In this document: piece after piece, positions 45,756-57,350 of the stretch | How the letters are laid out: every line of letters begins with the position of its first letter | Position numbering within the stretch: the first letter of the stretch is position 1 | Source of the DNA: Chaetomium olivaceum | Taxonomy: Eukaryota; Ascomycota; Sordariomycetes; Sordariales; Chaetomiaceae | Direction: 5' to 3' | DNA: 64,000 nucleotides | Assembly (NCBI GenBank): GCA_039881045.1 | Contig: JAYWVB010000060.1 | Location: 115,261-179,260, forward strand | Program-made: the position numbers and the translations under genes | Notes under the pieces: model-generated | The model's input: the letters and a program-made list of their open reading frames with translations, nothing else | Told to the model about the DNA's origin: nothing | Database searches by the model: none

Positions 45756-47921
45756 TTACCCCTGGGCGTCGACAAACTCATCTTCCGACCCGGCTGTGTT
45801 GGTCCGCTTGACGCTGCCTGGCAGATCCTTCTTCAGGTCCTCGTGGAAATTGAGCAGGGGCCCGTCTTTAGCCCGGGTGCCCGTCGCGGAGAGCATCTCT
45901 TGGATCTCAGTCGTGCTGCGGTGCGACGGATCGAGAGGCGGTTTGCTCACCGGGGCTTGCGACTGTTCCTCCACTGGTGTCGGCTGCTTTTCCACCGGTG
46001 CCGGCTGTTCCTTCGCCAACGGCGGCTGCTCCTTTGCCAATTGCGGCTGTGGTGTAGGCTCGCTATCGCCGAAGTCTACCAGGTTGCCGTCGGCGCTGTG
46101 GGGTTCCTTCGGCGGCTCCTTCGCCTCAAGTGAGGCCCTAGGGGGGATGACATGTTGGTGATTAAATTTCTGCCCCTTGATAATTGGGTAGATGGCCATT
46201 ATTTGTGCCGCCTGTTTCTCAGGGGTCGTTCCGTCTCTACACGGCGTTAGCACGTCATGCCTCCCAGCAGTATGAAATGGGATCGTCTAACATGGTAGCG
46301 TTGATGATCCATTCGAGGTCCTCCTCGCCCTCCTCCGGCCCGCCCGGCCCACCCTTTACCGGCCTAAATAGCCTGGGATGCCACTCGACACCGTCGTTGG
46401 CTCGCTTGGCAGCCTCTTCACGCTGTACCTCTTCGACTTTCGTCTTTTCGTCCGTTGCGAGCTCGTGGTTGCGCTCCTTGACCGCTTGCGATGTCTTGGC
46501 CCACAGCTTCTGCGATTCCCGCTCAGCTTGTTCGTCGAGAGGTCGGCAAATGGGAGCACTGGGTTTCGATTTCAAGGCGTTAAAGAACATCTCCTTTTGC
46601 GCCGTCTGTCTGCTGTTAGTCTAGTACATTTGAGGGAGGCAGCCGACTCACCTTCACATTCTTGATGTACATTTCCTCGCTCCACAACCCGGAAAGCTCG
46701 TAGAGAATCTCGCCGGTGTGGTCGTTTTTGATGACGCCCCCGATGGCGTTATATGTACCGCTGACCCAGCCTTTGACCTTGAAGTCAATATCGGCTGATA
46801 ACCCCGTTTCTGGGCACCGCACGAAGCTGTGGTCCCCGAGCTCGTACTTCATCTTGCCAAACAGAATGCCCCTGGCGTACATGTTCGGCTGCGTGAGAGT
46901 GCTATCGCGAGTGTTAGTCTCGGCGGCATCTAACCTCTCGCCCAGGGGTGCTCACTATCGCTCGCCCTTCGAGGGGTCGGCACCCCGGTTCAAGAGCGTC
47001 AAGATGGCCGTTCCTTCCATCATGCTGGCCGCGGAATTGCCCAGAAACTTGCTTCTAGGCTTGAGTGTTCCGTCGACCCGGATGTTGTGCCCCGGAACCA
47101 TGTAAAAGTAGCTCGACTTGGGCGGGTGGTGCGATGTCTGCTCTGAGATGTAGTAGCCCCGCGTGTTGTCGGGGAAATCCCAATAGCAGCTAAAAATCTC
47201 GCCGAGAACGGGATTCAGGGGCTTCTTCACTCCCCTGAATAGCATCAGCACGGGTCATGGTCCTAGCATTCCAGCACATACACAAAGGGGAGCACTTACG
47301 GAGGCCGGATGTGCCAGCCGCTCAGATAGAATTTGACTACGGCGACAAATCGTTCAACGGGGTCGTCAATCTCGGGGATAGGGAGGAGCATTTCGGGGTG
47401 GCACATGAAGCTGTCCGCGGTTTGTTAGCTTCGATGGGCTAGTGTTCAGTAGCAGGGATAACGAGCCGGTTGGGCCATACTTGGTGATCCGCTCCAGCAT
47501 GCTGCGCGGTTCCAAGATAAAAGTCGGGAGCACCACCCTGCTCAAGTCGGCGCCGGGCCGCAGCTGGGATATGATGTGGGATAGGACTGCACCCAGATCA
47601 GCGCCTCTTTCTCTTCCAACGTCCTGGTACTATGTGTTGTTGACTGACCATTTCCCTGGTCGGGCTCGACCACGAGGGTGTCATCGTCGATGGGATCCGC
47701 TGCTTCGCTGGAGGATCGACTGCCTGGATGCGATACAAGCTCGTTAATATAAGCCAACACTTTTCTCCTCGGACTTCTAGAGTACTGCAAACAGCTCAAC
47801 CAAGCCGCCCTCGCTCAACCCCTTCTCTACACTGTACAAACAACTTTCTGGAAGTAACAGAATCACAGGACTCACTAGCATTCGAGATGGTCCGGCGGCG
47901 GCCAGATACGAGTCCCATCAT
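45756..47921 (-). CDS. Oxysterol-binding-protein homologue (Osh6/7-like)
   Basis: Lipid-transfer protein of the OSBP/ORP family. Eight exons on the minus strand: 47921-47876, 47723-47649, 47586-47481, 47410-47300, 47234-46956, 46901-46652, 46605-46292, 46236-45756. Lengths sum to 554 codons (553 aa) with every junction in phase. The start is the first of two adjacent ATGs (MMGLVSGRRRTISNAS). The ligand-binding domain follows almost at once, with no PH domain or ankyrin repeats, so this is a short ORP. The fingerprint EQTSHHPP lies at about residues 145-152, followed by YFYMVPGHNIRVDGTLKPRS. The Thr variant of the usual EQVSHHPP resembles yeast Osh6/Osh7, which exchange phosphatidylserine for PI4P at ER-plasma membrane contacts. 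The C-terminal 100 residues are Pro/Gln/Glu-rich repeats. Paralogue choice is from memory; the family is certain. Confidence 0.92.
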
Positions 47922-50373
47922 GGTTCAAAAGATCAAGGGCCAGACCGCCCTTCTTCAGCCGTAGTGAAGCTCTTGGGAAAAGGGAAGAAAAATAAAGTGG
48001 GGTAGGGTAGCTCGAAGAGGATATTGTTGGGGATAACTTCGCAAGCGAGAAGCGAGAAGCCCGGATCCGCTGTCAAGTCTTTTTCTTTCTATTTCGTCTC
48101 TATCGTCGAGATAAGCGCAATGAACCCCAGACCCGGACGCCTGGAGCGGTTCTGGAGGTGCGGGAGGATTACGTCGTTAAACAGGCAGCACCACTCAGCT
48201 GGCTGCTGGCTGAGAAGTTTGAACGGCAAACGGGATTCGCAGGTTGACAGAGTCCCGCACACCGCATCACAGCGAAGTCGGGCGGGGCATGGAGGGGCCG
48301 CCTTGGGGGAGGCTGCGATGACGTGGGTGGGGTCCGGGCTCCCTTACACCTCCGGGCTTCCGTTGCCAAACCGTAAACCCAAGACAGACCCGAACCAAAC
48401 AGGCAACCCAGCATTCAGCACGTGTCTAGCGGGCATGTATGTACATGTATGTAAGAGATATCCATGGTCGTCCATTACGTCTAGATTGCCAGGAATCCGA
48501 ATTTTTGGAACTGAGGGTTAGTTTACGAAGGACTATTCGTGAAACCGGAAGCCAGAACATGAGAACATGAAAGTTGCTCACACTTGAGTCAATCCAGCAA
48601 GTTACCATCAGCCACTCAACTGTTCTTGTCTCCAAACTGATCTGTGCTTCCTCTTCCCGTCACTTCTCTTTCGTCCATGGGGAACCCCACGTGGTGGAGC
48701 GAGCGTGGTGGCCCACACGAGCTTCTGTCCATACCCCTGCCCGGGGATGTCGGGGCTTGAGACAGTGGACAGGTCCAGGTCCGCCTCCGCAAATCTCGCC
48801 CAACTCAGCCATGGCACAGTGGTCACGAGCTGGATTCTCGAGTAGGTTGGAGGGAGGAAACTCGCGAGTCGGTGAATCGATAGGGCGGACCCGAGGAGAA
48901 GAAAACTCCGTATCGATAGGCCCGGTACTGCAATTCTGGGGTTGTAATCCCTTTTCTCATTCTCTTCTTTTTTTTCGGTTTGTCTTCGCTTGCTCGAGAA
49001 CGGGTCCTGCGTTTCGTGTTACTCCCTGTTGTCAATGGGGTGACAAACTGGCTGCCGGGCAATGCCATTGGGCGACAACGCACAGTTGGACAGACAACAC
49101 CACCGAGCCCACATACTCGTCCTCGTCACCCGCAGGAGAAGATTGTCACGTCAGCACGAATGATGATCTGGCATCCCGCCATCACTTGTGACTCCTTGGT
49201 TGCAACAAAACCTGTTGTTGTTCCTGAAGATCACAAGGTTGTGTGGAGGAAGCGGGCCCAATGCTGGGTTTGATTGCGGTGGCTGGCCCTGTAACACCCC
49301 GGTGGAATGGCCCCCAGTAGTTTCAGGTCTGCTGCCGTTGAGCGGGCCGTCCGAAGGCTTGTTGGTTCGCATCCGGACGGCAGGGCCTAGAATATGGAAG
49401 ACTTTGGAGATACGGATTGTTAGCCTCCAACTTCTCGCTCCGCTGGGCCTCCTGAGCCTCCAATACGAACTTCAGCTCCTGTTCGGCCGGGGCGAGAATA
49501 GGGACCGCTTGGCTTCGCATTGGCTCCACGACGTTGCACCCAAAAGAGCGAAATATGTAGCTGCGAAATATTAGGGGCGCCCGGGCGCGCCACGGCAACC
49601 GGGAACCGGCAGGTAAAACGGTCGCTGTAGCCCCAAGTGTGGAGAAACATTGACCGAAGCGCGCTGCTGGACTGCCGTCAACCCTGGAACATAACGTTAA
49701 ACCCAGATCGGTGCTGCACTGCTGCTTGCACTTCAGATGAAATCCAGGGGACCCGGGACCGAAAGTGAGAAAAAAAGGGGTTTGGGTTTTGCCGAATCCA
49801 GAATCACCACAAAAGACAAAATCCATCCTCGGTTCTTGCTACTGCCCAAAAAGCTGCCGATTGCTAGACACCCGGATTGACTCGGGAACCCTGGGCATCC
49901 AATGCCAACGCAGGACACGGCGCTTCAAACCCTGTTTAGGAAGTCGATCCCTCGCTTTGCGTTCCTTGCCCCGCCGAACACGACTGCTGCCCGCTGCAAG
50001 CAACCTTGAAAGGTTTACTGGTTGCTCACTCCCTCTCACCCGCCGACGTTTCCACTTTCTTAGCAGCAACCTCACACCTTCATTTCGGTTGACCAACCCG
50101 GCCTTCCCTATCGCAATCGGGTCACATGCGATACCTGGAGCCCGACAGCAACGGGCCTATTTGGCGGCTCTGCAGTCAATTGTCGGGCTGCCAGGCGGAC
50201 AGCAGCAGCAACAGCGAGCACATGCTTGCTTTCCCTTTCCGTCTCCAAAGTAACGTCCCATCTAGGCCCCGTCCTGCGCCACCGCCGTTCAAGCGCCAGT
50301 CCGGCCCATGAAGAGCTTGGCCTCTCGATAGTTAGTTAGCTACCTTACCGAGCGACGAGACGGTCCGAACGAA
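47922..50373. other. Divergent promoter region
   Basis: Shared 2.45-kb space between the start of the oxysterol-binding protein (minus) and the large unknown gene (plus). No gene is supported. A frame at 48574-49191 is open but motif-free. ATGTATGTACATGTATG lies at 48435-48451. Confidence 0.5.
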
Positions 50374-53300
50374 ATGACAGAGAACGAGCCTCCCGCCCTT
50401 GGTGTGCACGACGATGGCCGAGCCACGCGGAGCCGCCGCATCATGGGCAAGCTCTTTGGCCGCGATCGTGACCGAAAGGCCACCCGCGACGACGGCGGCG
50501 ACCTGAACGACTTCTTGCACGGATCTACCGACAAGTTGCAGGTCACCCACCCGGTGCCGCCTGTGCTGACCAGGCTCGACACCAAGACCGCCCCCCGATA
50601 CCCCAATGCCCACAACGTACCCAACACCGCCGCCAGCGAGCCCAGGCCGACGCAGGAGTACGTTGTACGCCCGCGCGATCCTCCGCCGAGAATCCAAAAG
50701 GGGAAAGGGTTGGCCGTCAGATTTGTGAATTCAAACCCAGATATCATTGGGGATGGCGGTGATGAGTGCGAGGTTCCCACAGTCGAGATATCGAGACGCA
50801 AGAAACAAAGACCCCAACCCAGCCCTTCCATGGCGCCGCCGCCTAATCGACCTGCAAACCTCGGAGACGGCTCCCGAAACCCATTCGCAGACCCTCCGGG
50901 AGAAACATCGGTGAGGGACGCACGGTCGAGCCCAGGGTTGCGGCGCACCCAGACTAGGCACTCACCCAACCCGGGAGTCAACAATGCCGGTCAATACCTA
51001 GGCATGCCTGCCGCTCAAGATGATAAACGTAGATCGTTTATCGAGGTACAACAAGCCCAAATGCGAGAGGCGGAAGGACGAGCATTTGCACAGGCCGTAC
51101 GGTCGGCGTCCGGAGACCAGTCTAGACAACAACAGCACGAGCGGGCAGATACCTCGCCCATATCGAACAGCCAGGAAATGGAATCGCCCACCGCCATGTC
51201 TCCAGATTCAATGCATGCTCCCCAGCTGCAGTCACCAGCTCACTTCGCAAATTCCCCTCAAGTCCCCGCCAAGGCACACCGAGCGCCACCCCCGATCCCA
51301 CCGCCTTCCCGAGAACCACGAGAATCACCTCCGTCGCAGAGTCAATATACCCTCACCAGCCAACCGTCCAACTCGCCCGACCGGCTAAACAGGACGCCAA
51401 AGACGGAAAACAGCCCCGCGACCCTCTACTCGGCAGCCTCCAGCTTCCAACGCCCGTTCCCCGAGTCGAGACAAGGGACTCTTTCGGACAAGAGCTATGG
51501 CTCCCCTGTCCAACAGCAGGGATCCAGCTTCCAAGATGTCGTGGCGGCTGCCTCAGACGACGCCATGAATGCGTTTGTGGAACGCACGCGCCACTTGTTC
51601 GAACTGTTCCGTCTCCATGGCGAGAGCGTGCGGTCATTGGCATCATCTACCCCCCAAGAGATGGCACGGGCGGCTCTATGGTGGTTTTTGATCGGCCGAA
51701 CAGCGCTGGAGGTTGCCATCCGCGACCGTCCCTCGACCCCTGAATCCCAGATGAAGAATGACATGGCAAAGCAGCAAGCATACGCCGATCTGGCCAAGGG
51801 CTACTGGCTTTTGGAGGAAGCGATGCCCGAAGTTGTCAATTCCGGGCGGAGTCCGGTTGACAAGGAGGCTGAGGGCGTCCGGACTACGATCGTCTCGAGC
51901 CTCCGGAAACTGGCCGTATCCATGAAGCGGAACGGCTTTCTACCACCCGAGGAGGCCTTCCTGCCCCAAACGGTCGACAGAACGATCTGGCTCGACTACC
52001 CACCTTTATCACAAGACATCACATCTCTGCTCTGTGGTTCGAGTTCTGCTCTTGCCCAGAGCCACGCCTCCTCCGGGATGACGATCCTCGAGACTTTGCC
52101 GTTGGCCGACACGGCGACCACCTTCTGCTTTGCCCGCACCCAGGTCGATGCGTTCCTGATGGAGCAAGGGCGAGAATCGCGGCGTCTCTATCTCCCATGC
52201 TTCTTATCAACCGTCCGGCCGCAGACACAGTCGGATATACTCTTCATTCTCGCCAGCCAGAACGGGGCGGTCCAGCTCCGGATATCTGGAAACAAAAACA
52301 CAGGCCCGTGCTGGGATGAAGTCCGCTGGCGTCCCGAAAATTGCAACCTGGAAATCAAGCTACCCCGAGGATTTATCCTGCTTGTACAGTGCACGCAGCA
52401 GGCATACGCCACGCTGCGCAGCATGTATGAGTTTAGTTCAAAGGTACATTCCAGCCTGTACCCGAGGCAAGACGAGACTTGCCTTTTCAGGTCGACCCTC
52501 CGGGCGTTTCAATACTTTGACAACGACCCACAGGCAAGGCAGTTTCCGAAAGACTCGACACCCAACTGCGATATCGCCCTGTTTGAGCGCCTGTTCAGGG
52601 AGGGGGCGGCCACAGGCCCTCGCACCTACCACAAAGGGTACCGTATCGCGGTGGTCACAGGCCCGCGGACCAAGACCTTGAGCGGTGTCAACCAGATGTA
52701 CCTCCCCCAGACTCCCATACAGTTTGGGTTTTTGCGCAGCGAGGCCAATGACCCTGCCCTCTCGCTCAAGTTCGAGAACGGCCGGTTCAAAGGCAACATG
52801 GTCCTATCGTTTGCAGACGAGGCGGAAAGGCTGCGGATGCATAGCCTACTCATAGGGACCGCGCTGGACCGGGGCGAAAGTGTTTCCGGCGAGGCGCCCC
52901 TGCAGGGGGTGTGGTTCTCGGAGAGATACGGCGATGCCGCTAACAAGGGCCTGCAGGCTCTGTCTGCTCTGGCATGGAACAAAGTGAGGGTAATCAACTA
53001 CGACGATGATGGGGAAAGGCCGTCATGCGTCCTCGCGGATAGGCTCCGTGTGGTTTACGAATTCAAAGAAGGCACCCTGACCGACCGTATCAACGTCGCC
53101 CCGGGTGAACTCAAACTCCGCCTCGACGTACAGAACCCGAGCTGCCTGATGGTCTTCCGCCAGCCCCAGTCCGACATCACCCTCGCCGTTACCGAAGCCA
53201 ACTCGTCCCGCAATCTCTCGGGTGGCCTTAGTCAAGCCCTGGAAAGCGTCAAACAGTCCGCCACCATCCGCACTTTTATGTTCCCCAACATTAAAGAGCT

Positions 53301-53862
53301 CCACGCCTTCGAAACTGCCATCACAGGCTTCCAGGTCCTCTTCGACGGCACCGCCGCCGCTTTCGCCATCTCGCGCCGCCGCATGGTCGTGCCGATCCAC
53401 AAAAAATGGGAGGCGGGCGCGACGAGGATCCAGGTGGTGCAACAGGACGGCGTGTCCCAGCTGCTGGCCTTCTTTGAGGACTTCAGCCACGGCCAGTGCA
53501 TGGGATTCCACCTCAAGGGAACCGACGTCTTTGAGTCGTTCAACCGCAGCGGAAAGGCCGGGCTCAAGATCGACGACGCCAAGTTCCCGCTGCCCAAGAC
53601 GCTCGCGCCGGATGCTGATAGCGCGCAGCAGGCGGCCGATGCGGCCTTCTTGTGTTTGGATCTGCCGGAGCTGCCGGGGGAGCATGACGATATCTCGATT
53701 TTGTTTGATAATGAGGCGGGTAAGTTACATATATACCATGTCCGGAATATGCGACGATAACAGTATGCTGACTACATGTAAACAGAACGCGACAGGCTCA
53801 TCGCTTGTCTTCCGGCGCCAGTTAAAGCCCCACGGCTACCGAAGATCAAGGGAATGTCATAA
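50374..53862 (+). CDS. Large fungal protein of unknown function
   Basis: I do not recognise this family. Exons 50374-53719 and 53786-53862, intron 66 nt, 1140 aa in one intact frame. Residues 1-385 are low-complexity and probably disordered (Pro/Ser/Arg/Gln rich, with PPPIPPPSREP and a basic start RRIMGKLFGRDRDRK). From about 387 a helical segment begins (DAMNAFVERTRHLFELFRLH), then EMARAALWWFLIGRTALEVA at about 428. Residues from about 540 to the end alternate short strands and loops and end AERDRLIACLPAPVKAPRLPK... in the second exon. Parts look like repeated PH-like or similar beta folds, which is an impression only. The size and a helical core behind a disordered scaffold suggest a cytoplasmic scaffold or polarity-type protein. 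Divergent from the ORP gene and convergent with U2AF. Confidence 0.85.
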
Positions 53863-54360
53863 AGGTGCTGAAGCGGGCTACTGGCTGGGGGGAGATAGGG
53901 CAAGCATGCGATTGAGGGATACCTATCTGGCATTGATAAAACGAGATACCCTCCGGAATCTATTTAGCTTTTTGTTGTTCAAGATCTGTGTCTAATGTGT
54001 GCCGTGTGATGTGTGCTCTATGTGTCGCGTACGGTAATACCGAGCACTCTGGGGTTATCAGGTACCAACATCAATGAATACGGAATCTGTCATAACAAGG
54101 GACTCGATTTCCCCACGCCGGCTGCCCTGCCCTCTACTGGTTTTGTTACAGAAGATGAATTACAAACAACCCCTACTCGGCAGGTACCTGAACCAACGCC
54201 TCAACTCCATTGCAAGCCAGTGGGCAATTTTGATCCGCTTAATGCCAACCAAAGAGATGTGCCTCAGCTTCTTTCCATCCCTCATATTGTATCCCTCTCG
54301 TTCTCGTCTCCGAATATCTCCCAGCCAGATCCGTTCAAAGTCTCCCCTTTTCCTCCTCCC
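53863..54360. other. Convergent 3' spacer
   Basis: 498 bases between the stop codons of the large unknown gene and the U2AF subunit gene. A continuous open frame on the plus strand through 54013-55212 is the antisense shadow of U2AF and its flanks. Confidence 0.55.
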
Positions 54361-54987
54361 CTAATACCGCCTCCTCGTCGGCTCCGGGCTGGGCGACCTC
54401 GTCGGGCTGCGCGAGCGCGGCCTGGTCTTGAGCCACTTCTTGGTCGACAGCTCCAGCTCGCGGTCGAGCTCCGGGCCGGGGTTCTTGCGGTGGATGAAAT
54501 TACAGAACCCGCCGCGCACGCAGCCCTCGCCGCTGTTGAGGCGGCAGCAGGCCTCGCGGAAGTCGGTCACGGGGCTGAGCTCGCAGTAGATGGGGCGGGC
54601 GGCGTACCAGCGCGAGTTGAGGTCGTCGCACGCCTTTTGCGCGCTGTCCTCGTACTTGAAGCGCGCGTAGACATTGCCGATCAGGTGGTCGTTGTTGTTG
54701 TCGCACACGACGAGCTCTTCGACCTCGCCGTACTTGCACATCTCGCACCAGATGTCTTCGTAGAAGGCGTCGAAGTGGTTCTGGAGCTGCGACGCGTTCA
54801 TGCGGTTCTTGGGGTCGAAGGCTGGGTTCTGGTACAGGTTGGGCATGAGAATCGTTTGGCTGTAGGAGGGCTTGACGTGTTTGCGGCTGCATCGGTCGCC
54901 GTGCCGGCAGGCGCCGATCTTGTAGTAGAAGGAGCAGTTGACCTTGTCCTGCTCGGTGCCGAAGATGGACGCGAGGAAGTTGGCCAT
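54361..54987 (-). CDS. U2AF small subunit (U2AF35/U2AF23-like splicing factor)
   Basis: Nuclear splicing factor that recognises the AG at 3' splice sites together with the large U2AF subunit. One exon, 208 aa, close to the length of fission-yeast U2AF23. Order: N-terminal MANFLASIFGTEQDKVNC, a first CCCH zinc finger (CSFYYKIGACRHGDRCSRKH), the atypical RRM (DIWCEMCKYGEVEELVVCDN to GNVYARFKYED), a second CCCH finger (ACCRLNSGEGCVRGGFCNFIH) and a short Arg/Ser tail (RPRSRSPTRSPSPEP). All expected zinc ligands are visible. The absence of introns in a splicing factor is tolerable in fungi. Frame intact. Confidence 0.95.
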   Translation of the reverse strand: MANFLASIFGTEQDKVNCSFYYKIGACRHGDRCSRKHVKPSYSQTILMPNLYQNPAFDPKNRMNASQLQNHFDAFYEDIWCEMCKYGEVEELVVCDNNNDHLIGNVYARFKYEDSAQKACDDLNSRWYAARPIYCELSPVTDFREACCRLNSGEGCVRGGFCNFIHRKNPGPELDRELELSTKKWLKTRPRSRSPTRSPSPEPTRRRY

Positions 54988-57350
54988 TTTCGGGGTGTTG
55001 GGGGCTTAAGGTCAGTTTGGGGTTTTGAGGTAGCTATCGGCGACGGCGGTGGTAATAAAATTGGGTTCTCCCCTATGGTGGCTGGTCGACGTGTAGGTGT
55101 GGTTGATGAGATAATTGAGGCGCGATCGAGGTCAAGATTTGGTGATTCGGCGTCGCGCGGGATGGTGGCAGGCAAGAAAATCGCCGCGTCTTCGCCACAT
55201 GTGGCTGACTAATTGTCATTGGCTGAGGCGCAAGGCTTGAATTCTGCCAAGATAAGGCTGAATAATGGTGTGGCTGGAGGCTTCTGCCATGCCACCCTCT
55301 GGCCAAAAAAAGCCGAACAGCAAAAAGAAAAGAAGTTCGTGTAAAAGACAAAAAAAGAAGAAGAGTTGGAGGAAACGGATTAAAAAAGGGAAACAGAGTA
55401 AAAGAAATGTAAATAGAGTATAAGAAATTCTCTAGACTTCCGGAAAACTTTTTGTTTCGTTTCTACAACCTGAGCTTCTGCACTTGGAGTCCGGCCTTTT
55501 TTGCCCATGTGGTGCATGCTTCCAGTTTCTCTAACATTCCGGCCGGCAAAGATTTGAACCCACCACCAAGGAACAGAAAGGTCCAGTCTCTCCTCGTGCC
55601 TCTCTCAGGTACCCCGACCTCGCCGTCTCCGGCAGGACGCCGATATGCTCGCAGCAACCAATCACCAATAACCCCTCTCCGCTAACTTGCCAGTTGTAAG
55701 ACACGCACTGCATAAACCAATCCTAGCACTGAGCTACCCAGATGGCGTTGTCGTAGGGCCCTGCCGAGACACGAAACGGAAACGGAGCAGCACCTGGCGA
55801 GAGACGACACAAGCAACTTGCTTGTCCCCTACAGTAGTGTTCCCAGCCTCTCAGTGTCACATCGAGATCGGGGCTGCAATTCGCTTGCGCAGGGGATGAT
55901 CCGCAATCCCATCTCCTCACGTGGGTAGTAAATTGCGACGAGTGCCAGAGGAGGATATTTCGGTAGATCCGCTGCCGAAGGCGTTGCTAGTCATAGTGAC
56001 TGTATACTGTGACAGATCGACAGACTAGTAGTGTACACAGCTGTCGACCACCGCTTTACGTTACTGAGCTCACTTCAGAAGCTGCCGGTTTTCCGCGGCA
56101 CATGTATGTACCACAGTCAGTTCCCCAAACCATATTGTCAAACCAGGTTACAATCTGGCTTCTGGAAACCCAGAAGCTGGGCCATTGGATGGCACGATGG
56201 CTGGTGCCGAGATTTTCGGCGGGGATCCCGACCCTAGCACACCCCACCCTAATCAATCCAGGGCCCTGGGAGCGGCCTCCCCAACGATGATGCAACTTGC
56301 TTCTTTCTTCCCTTGGGGTTGTGAAGCGTGAATTAAGCTCAGACAAACAGCGGGCCACCGGGCCACGCAGGGCTTTCGTTTCGGCGGGGTCTCCTCTTCT
56401 GCAAGACAGTCTGAAACATGGGATATCAATCAGACAAACAGCGAACATAATCAAACGCTTCTCGAGCGCTTGCAGCTGCAGCCATCCGGATTGGAGACCG
56501 GCAGCATTCCAAGTTACTCCAAGTTTTCTGGAGACTGCCAAGGTTGCGCAATATCTCTTGCGGCTTGGTGTGTGGGCAAATGCGGGCAATGCCAGCTGTC
56601 CCAGGGTTCACTGACGAGATTGATGGGGGAATCCATGCTCCGTTCTGCACCGTTCAGCTGATGAGGAAACCCCTTGCGTGGCGCTCCAGCCACGCACCTC
56701 TGAACGCTTCGGAGGGTTGGCCGTCGCTCGACAGAAATCCCGGCTTCACTGTTAGCTGACGCGGTAGCCGACCCGCTTAAACCAGCGCACCCACTGTACC
56801 GATGCTTGCACCACAGGGCCGCCCCCCCCGCTCCAGACCCATCTGACGTAGCACCCCGATCTCGACGGATCGGCCATCCCAGCTGGACCTTATTGCGGCT
56901 GGGGTCATGCCAAGCCACCCGGAATTCAAGAACACAATTCATCAGTTTCCAGCCTTCACACAACCAGCATCTGTCTCGTCGTGCACTTCACATTTTCCCA
57001 TCTCCGCCCCTTTTTCCCGCAAAGTGCCCATGGTTCGCAGGCAGGTCCAAGTTCCTGCGTTCCACTTAACGTGAAAGGTCCCCCGCCAACGACGCGTGCG
57101 GATTCAATTCCCCTTTTCGTTTCCGTTTTCCCTTTCCCCATTCCTGCCCGTATCTGGGTACTCTTTGTGCCGCACTTGCCGCCCTAGCGGAGCTCCAGAC
57201 CCAGCTCCGGCCGACCAAGCTGTGATCTGACAGCTTCGGCTACCATTGCCCTCGCCAACAGACCTCATCTCAGTAACTTGCTATCATTGCCATTGAACCA
57301 ATTGAGAAGCAGGTGCACGGCTGCAAACGCAGCGGAAATCGCTGCCCAAC
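54988..57350. other. Divergent promoter region between U2AF and tricalbin
   Basis: 2.36 kb with no supported gene. The first 450 bases are A-rich. GCACATGTATGTACC at 56098-56112 repeats exactly at 38164-38178. The last 300 bases are CT-rich, in keeping with a tricalbin leader. A tRNA-like B-box near 55556 was examined and rejected. Confidence 0.5.

Noticed and set aside
46237..46291. Continuation of the ORP frame as LDDPISYCWEA
   Set aside because: It lies in an intron: donor GTTAGA, branch GCTAAC and acceptor GTGTAG give INATIDGTTPEKQ in phase, whereas the read-through hits a stop.
48574..49191. 205-codon frame in the ORP/unknown-gene divergent region
   Set aside because: No motif, no supported start or intron, and overlapping frames on the other strand.
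54013..55212. 399-codon plus-strand frame opposite the U2AF gene
   Set aside because: It is the antisense shadow of the U2AF coding sequence, which has all expected zinc-finger and RRM residues on the minus strand.
55540..55750. Possible minus-strand tRNA: B-box-like GGTTCAAATC near 55556 and A-box-like TAGCTCAGTGC near 55730
   Set aside because: The boxes are about 180 bases apart, the T stem does not pair and no D stem or acceptor stem forms.
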